This document shows positions 35,194 to 39,861 of a stretch of DNA of 39,861 nt, piece by piece. The first letter of the stretch is position 1. Each line of letters starts with the position of its first letter. Under the pieces are notes generated by a model. It did no database searches. It worked only from the letters and a program-made list of their open reading frames with translations, and was not told the DNA's origin. The DNA is from Marivirga sericea. GTDB lineage: Bacteria > Bacteroidota > Bacteroidia > Cytophagales > Cyclobacteriaceae. The position numbers and the translations under genes are program-made. The DNA lies in assembly GCF_900177665.1 (NCBI RefSeq), contig NZ_FXAW01000012.1:2501-42361 (forward strand). Reading direction: 5' to 3'.

Positions 35194-35621
35194 TAAAAGA
35201 ACCCCCTTTAAGACCCAAACTAACAAACCTTAATCGTGGATCCTCTTGATGTGTATCGCAAACTTGAAAAGTCTGAGCAACTATTTGCATCAATAAAAAC
35301 ACAAGCATTGTTAGCCTTATTACTGGAAAAATAACCCCTATTTTCCTATTTGCCTATACCTTTCAACATTTGCGCACTAAAGAAAATATTTACATCTCAA
35401 AAAATTACTTCTTTTTACTTTCCCATGACCTTCTTCCGAATAATTAGGTGTAATTATCTAATGAATGCTGATTAAAAATCGATAGTTCTTGTTATTAAGC
35501 GTTTAGGGTAAATACATCATTATCAATTATTTAAGAATATAGTTAGTAAAAAATATTATTGTTTTCTTAGTATTTTTTTATATACCTTTATATACAATAT
35601 TTTAAAATTCTCATCTCTGCC
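35194..35621. other. Intergenic region between the two T9SS modules
   Basis: These 428 bp are AT-rich. A 32-codon frame with GTG start (35236-35334, plus strand) gives a product ending QLFASIKTQALLALLLEK, which looks like the first helices of an ArsR/nucleotidyltransferase-type winged helix and then stops; it may be a gene remnant. Near 35559-35590 TTG and TACCTTTA, about 21 bases apart, may be the promoter of the second giant gene. Confidence 0.35.
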
Positions 35622-38600
35622 ATGAAAAAACGGATATTTTTCTTTCTGCTATTATTTTTTGGAGCTGGTTTCATATCTAAAATAAGCGCTCAGAATCCCT
35701 TTATCACCACTTGGCAAACCACAGATGGTGGAATTACCATTCCAATTATTTCTGAGGATAGCTTAACCTACAATTATGATATTGAGTGGAACAACCTAAC
35801 AAACCCTGGAGCGGGAAATGGGTCAGATACTGAAATTTCAACTGATTACACCATTGACGATTTAAATAATGGTGACACATACGAAATTAAAATCTCTGGG
35901 ACATTCCCGGCTATTTATTTTTTGGGTTCAGGCGCTGCAAATGCAGCAAAAATTCAAACCATTGAACAATGGGGAGATATTGAGTGGCAAACCATGTACT
36001 TTGCTTTTTGGCAATGCGAAAACTTAACTTCTAGTGCCACCGATGCACCAGATTTAAGTCAGGTAACTAGTCTTTTGGCAACATTTGGCTTAGCAACATC
36101 ATTTAACAGCGACTTGAATAATTGGCAGGTGAGTTCTATTAAAGACATGACCGGTACATTCTTTGGAGCAACATCTTTCAATGGTAATATCAGTAATTGG
36201 TCAACTTTTGATGTCGAGAACATGAGTCAAATGTTTGATGGCGCTACTTCTTTCAATCAAGACATCGGTAATTGGAGCGTCAGTTCAGTTACGACAATGA
36301 ATGGAATGTTTCGCAATGCAAGCTCATTCAATCAGTCTTTGACAGATTGGTTTACATTTAATGTCACCAATATGAGCAATATGTTTTCGGGGGCGAGCTC
36401 ATTTGATCAACCTTTGGGCGATTGGAATATTGGGGATGTCACTACTATGGCAGGGATGCTGGATAACAGCGGTTTATCAAAACTTAATTATGACGCCACA
36501 TTGAGAGGTTGGGAATCTTTCTTTGCTACACCGACAAACGTTACTTTAGGAGCAAATGGGCTAATTTATTGCAATGCTTTAGATAGTAGAACCACCTTAA
36601 CTGGAACTGCCTTGAATTGGACAATCAATAATGATATCTTACAATGTGAACCCTTTGTAACCACTTGGCAAGTATCTGATAATGAAATCACTATCCCTAC
36701 CTACACTTTCGGATCTTTGATCTATTTTTATGAAGTTTCTTGGTCAAACCTTACTAATCCGGGGGAAGGTGATGGTTCAGATGCTGCAATTACTGGAACT
36801 TACACTATAGCTGAATTAAATAACGGGGACATTTATGAAGTTTCCATTTCAGGAGATTTCCCTAGAATTTATTTTCAGAATTTCAATCTTTCTGCAGAGG
36901 ATAGAGCAGAAATCCTAACTATAGAACAATGGGGTGATCAAGAATGGTCTAGTATGGATGGTGCTTTTTCAAATTGTGTCAATTTGGTATTAGAAGCAAC
37001 AGATACACCTCTCTTAAGAAATGCTACATCCTTTAGAAACATGTTTTCTGGCGCTACAAACTTTGAAGGCGATCTAAGCGACTGGGATGTGAGCACCATT
37101 GAGGATATGGAAAGAATGTTTGAAAATGCTACTTCATTTAATAGCAATTTAAATAACTGGGATGTCAGTAATGTAAACATCATGAGCTCCATGTTCAGAG
37201 AGGCTACAAATTTTAATAGCGATTTGAGCAATTGGGATGTAAGCAATGTAACACAAATGGCCTCCATATTTAGTGGTGCCACTTCATTTAATAGAAACTT
37301 GAATTCATGGGATGTTAGTAATGTTAATTCTATGAGCAATATGTTTGCGGGAGCTACTTCATTTAACAATGACATAAGCAACTGGAGTGTTAATAATGCA
37401 ACATCTATGGACGGAATGTTTAGGGAAGCTTCCGCTTTTAACGGAGATATAAGTGATTGGAATGTTGGGAATGTAACGAGAATGAATGAAATGTTTGCAG
37501 ATGCCACCTCATTCCGTGGAGATTTAAGTAATTGGGATGTTCGAAACGTTACAGAAATGGCTGGAATGTTTAATGGGGCAACATCATTTAATAGTGACTT
37601 AAGCGATTGGAATGTAGCAAAAGTCACCAACATGGGTGGAATGTTTTGGAATGCCACTTCATTTAATCAAAATCTTGAAAACTGGGATATCAGTTCAGTT
37701 TTACCCTTTGAAGAAGAATCAAGTGGGCCTGTTGGGATGGAATCCTTTTTTACTAATTCAGATCTATCTACATTTAATTATGACTCTACTTTGATCGGTT
37801 GGGCAACATTATCTGCAGGAGAATCTCAGATTCCTACCGATATAATTTTAGGTGCTCAAAATTTAAATTATTGTGTTTCAGATGATGAGAGATCATCGTT
37901 AATTGAAGATTTTGGTTGGACGTTTGAAGATGATGGCCCAGGTTGTTCAGCACCATCTATTCAAGCCTCCGGTATTACTTTTTCAAACGTCACGGATTCT
38001 CAAATGGATATTGCCTGGGTCAATGGAGATGGTTCAAGAAGGCTCGTAATTGCTAGAGAAAATAATTCTGTAGATTCAAACCCAAATAATCGATCTGTTT
38101 ATACAGCAAATTCAGTTTTTGGTGCAGGGCAGGAATTAGGTACAGGAAATTTTGTAGTCTACAATGGTAATGGAAATAACTTTACACTCTCTGAACTTTC
38201 AGAGGGAACAACTTACCACATCAGAATATATGAATATAATGGAGATGGTGGATTAGAAGTTTATAATCGAACAACTGTTTCTGGAAACCCTTCTTCTCAA
38301 GAAACGCTGTCCATTCCAAACATTACAGATTTTAACCCACCTATTGCTGGAGAAGGAATGAACATTACTATAAATGGAAGTGGCTTCAATGGAGTGAATT
38401 TTGTAAGCTTTGGAGGAACTTCAGCAGATTCTTTTACAGTGGAGTCTGATTCAATCATAAATGCCACTGTGGCAAAAGGATCAACAGGAGACGTCCTAGT
38501 ACGGAATCTAGCAGACTCTGCCACTCGAGCAGGTTTTGAATTTATCCCCGCACCAATAATAACTTCCTTTAGTCCAGTCTCTGCATCACCAGGCGAAACT

Positions 38601-39737
38601 ATAAATATTACTGGAGCGAATCTATCTACTACCTCCGAAGTAAGCTTTGGAGGCATCAATGCAGATTCATTCACTGCAGTTTCAGATACATTAATTAATG
38701 CAGTAGTAGGTGAAGGCTCCAATGGCCAAGTCTTTTTGCGTACCATTGGAGGCTCTGCATCCTTGGGTGGCTTTAACCTAAGTTTTTCTCAGATCTCTGT
38801 ATTTTCGGCAAATAATAGTGCTATTGCCAATAATCAGCCTGAGCCTATAGATTTAGGAACTTCCGTACCAGGAGAAGTAATTGAAGCACAATTGATTATT
38901 TTGAATAGTGGGAATTCTGACCTTATCATCTCAGATTTCCTGTCCTCATCAGAAGATTTTGTAATTACAGCCGCACCTGATACAATAAGCCCTGGGTCTC
39001 CGGCACAATTTACGGTGCAATTTTCATCAAACGCTTTGGGAGACTATGACAGTGAGATAACAATTCGTAATAATAGCTTTAATAGTCCAAACTTTACTTT
39101 TAATGTCAGTGCCGAAATAATCGGACTTAATATTATCAATAATGACACAGACTCCATTATCATTTCAAATGAAGATATCAATTTAGGCAGCACTGTCATT
39201 AATGTTAATGTTGATAAGATTTTTAGTATAGAAAACCTGAGCTCAAAATCTTCAATTGAGATCGAAAACATTGTGTCAGACAATCCAATATTTCAAGTAA
39301 TTAATGCTCCCTCCACAATAGCACCTCTCTCTACAGAAGAGTTTACTGTAAGACTTAATGCTAATACAGTTGGGGAATACAGTGGTATTGTCACAGTGAC
39401 CACCAGTCTAAATGAGTTCTCATTCGCAGTTTTCGGGACTGTGTTAGCCGAAGCATCAACAGAAATCAATGTCTATAATGTGGTTACTCCGAATGGTGAT
39501 GGAAGGCATGACTATCTTCAAATTGAAAACATTACAGAATATACTAATAATTCGGTAAGCATCTACAATCGATTAGGTAATAAGGTTTTTGACATAAACA
39601 ATTACAATAATAGTTCTAATGTCTTTGAAGGCCTCTCTAATAATGGTGAAGAACTGCTCACAGGTAATTACTATTATGTCATCGATAAGGGTAATGGGGA
39701 TAAAAGAATCACTGGGTTTTTACTAATTAAGAGATAA
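35622..39737 (+). CDS. T9SS-secreted BspA-repeat surface protein
   Basis: The 1371-residue protein starts with a signal peptide (cleavage near ISAQ-NPF). Domains in order, approximate: BspA-type DUF285 array A (25-343), array B (345-775), both opening with a PF(I/V)TTWQ segment; fibronectin-III-like (777-893); two IPT/TIG Ig-like domains (894-1050); choice-of-anchor-D-like domains (1055-1280); gliding-type T9SS C-terminal domain (1284-1371) with VVTPNGDGRHD, SIYNRLGNKVFD and LTGNYYYVIDKG. It is a shorter paralogue of the 25,679 gene: the C-terminal domain, the domain before it and the DUF285 head domain clearly match. BspA-type repeats in other bacteria mediate binding to host or matrix proteins; the ligand here is unknown. 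A PorP/SprF gene follows 4 bp later. Confidence 0.9.
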   Translation: MKKRIFFFLLLFFGAGFISKISAQNPFITTWQTTDGGITIPIISEDSLTYNYDIEWNNLTNPGAGNGSDTEISTDYTIDDLNNGDTYEIKISGTFPAIYFLGSGAANAAKIQTIEQWGDIEWQTMYFAFWQCENLTSSATDAPDLSQVTSLLATFGLATSFNSDLNNWQVSSIKDMTGTFFGATSFNGNISNWSTFDVENMSQMFDGATSFNQDIGNWSVSSVTTMNGMFRNASSFNQSLTDWFTFNVTNMSNMFSGASSFDQPLGDWNIGDVTTMAGMLDNSGLSKLNYDATLRGWESFFATPTNVTLGANGLIYCNALDSRTTLTGTALNWTINNDILQCEPFVTTWQVSDNEITIPTYTFGSLIYFYEVSWSNLTNPGEGDGSDAAITGTYTIAELNNGDIYEVSISGDFPRIYFQNFNLSAEDRAEILTIEQWGDQEWSSMDGAFSNCVNLVLEATDTPLLRNATSFRNMFSGATNFEGDLSDWDVSTIEDMERMFENATSFNSNLNNWDVSNVNIMSSMFREATNFNSDLSNWDVSNVTQMASIFSGATSFNRNLNSWDVSNVNSMSNMFAGATSFNNDISNWSVNNATSMDGMFREASAFNGDISDWNVGNVTRMNEMFADATSFRGDLSNWDVRNVTEMAGMFNGATSFNSDLSDWNVAKVTNMGGMFWNATSFNQNLENWDISSVLPFEEESSGPVGMESFFTNSDLSTFNYDSTLIGWATLSAGESQIPTDIILGAQNLNYCVSDDERSSLIEDFGWTFEDDGPGCSAPSIQASGITFSNVTDSQMDIAWVNGDGSRRLVIARENNSVDSNPNNRSVYTANSVFGAGQELGTGNFVVYNGNGNNFTLSELSEGTTYHIRIYEYNGDGGLEVYNRTTVSGNPSSQETLSIPNITDFNPPIAGEGMNITINGSGFNGVNFVSFGGTSADSFTVESDSIINATVAKGSTGDVLVRNLADSATRAGFEFIPAPIITSFSPVSASPGETINITGANLSTTSEVSFGGINADSFTAVSDTLINAVVGEGSNGQVFLRTIGGSASLGGFNLSFSQISVFSANNSAIANNQPEPIDLGTSVPGEVIEAQLIILNSGNSDLIISDFLSSSEDFVITAAPDTISPGSPAQFTVQFSSNALGDYDSEITIRNNSFNSPNFTFNVSAEIIGLNIINNDTDSIIISNEDINLGSTVINVNVDKIFSIENLSSKSSIEIENIVSDNPIFQVINAPSTIAPLSTEEFTVRLNANTVGEYSGIVTVTTSLNEFSFAVFGTVLAEASTEINVYNVVTPNGDGRHDYLQIENITEYTNNSVSIYNRLGNKVFDINNYNNSSNVFEGLSNNGEELLTGNYYYVIDKGNGDKRITGFLLIKR

Positions 39738-39741
39738 TCAA

Positions 39742-39861
39742 ATGAAGAAAATTTATAGGCTTTTATTCGTCTTTATTGCTTGCTGTTCTTTTAATGTAAG
39801 CGCACAGCTTGATCCCCTATACAATCAGTATTTCTTTAATCAAGCCATGATCAATCCTGCC
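39742..39861 (+). CDS. PorP/SprF family protein, 3' end cut by window edge
   Basis: The first 40 codons give a signal peptide (KKIYRLLFVFIACCSFNVSA) followed by QLDPLYNQYFFNQAMINPA, the same family signature as at 34264. It begins 4 bp after the second giant gene and is thus its secretion partner. Here the DNA is AT-rich, unlike the paralogue at 34264. Confidence 0.9.
   Translation, partial: MKKIYRLLFVFIACCSFNVSAQLDPLYNQYFFNQAMINPA

Overview
The window looks like a chromosomal piece of a marine-type Bacteroidota, most likely order Cytophagales (Marivirga/Fulvivirga-like; this placement is inference). The signs are an AT-rich background, A-rich leaders without clear Shine-Dalgarno sites, promoters of the Bacteroidota TTG...TAnnTTTG type, a DUF2480 gene, PorP/SprF genes, and two giant secreted proteins ending in a type IX secretion (T9SS, gliding-motility type) C-terminal domain.

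Layout. (1) 194-4851, minus strand: rpmH, rnpA, an S41 processing protease, a TauE/SafE permease, tsaB and a DUF2480 gene, several joined by 1-4 nt start/stop overlaps. (2) 5113-9028: an M61 peptidase (+) converging on an M48 peptidase, with two small membrane protein genes (DUF4870, DUF4389) upstream of the M48 gene. (3) 9206-15677, minus: a beta-oxidation operon, MarR regulator - fadN-type bifunctional enzyme - four-helix-bundle protein - thiolase - acyl-CoA dehydrogenase. The enzyme order is that of Bacillus fadNAE. A 24-bp perfect palindrome sits in front of the regulator, and CTAG-rich repeats fill the spacers. (4) 16103-22005, minus: a sulfur-assimilation operon, metZ-type sulfhydrylase - sulfite reductase with a C-terminal HEPN-like domain - siroheme methyltransferase - precorrin-2 dehydrogenase - CysH-type reductase. 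(5) 22223-25340: an acetyltransferase, a block of short palindromes, a RelE/ParE toxin-antitoxin pair, a DUF819 membrane protein and a Nudix CoA pyrophosphatase. (6) 25679-39861, plus: two tandem modules, each a giant T9SS cargo followed by a PorP/SprF gene. The second PorP/SprF gene is cut by the window edge.

The most interesting part is the control region of the sulfur operon. A consensus promoter is followed by a clear SAM-I (S-box) aptamer. Only 11 nt after the aptamer starts a 43-codon ORF whose last eight codons encode CCCSNCCC and then stop, which is the design expected of a cysteine-sensing leader peptide. Inside the same operon, a second, 22-codon ORF with three Cys and two Met codons in a six-codon cluster starts on the metZ stop codon. 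It is followed by a near-perfect intrinsic terminator (10-bp stem plus eight U) just before the sulfite reductase gene. Together these suggest layered SAM and cysteine control: methionine synthesis is gated first, and sulfite reduction is gated again by an intra-operon attenuator. I know of poly-cysteine leader ORFs from actinobacteria but not of this combination in Bacteroidota.

Other points of interest are a GC-rich patch from about 32,700 to 35,115 that starts inside the first giant gene and ends near the end of its PorP/SprF partner, two seven-unit propeller arrays in one protein, and REP-like palindromes without a transposase.
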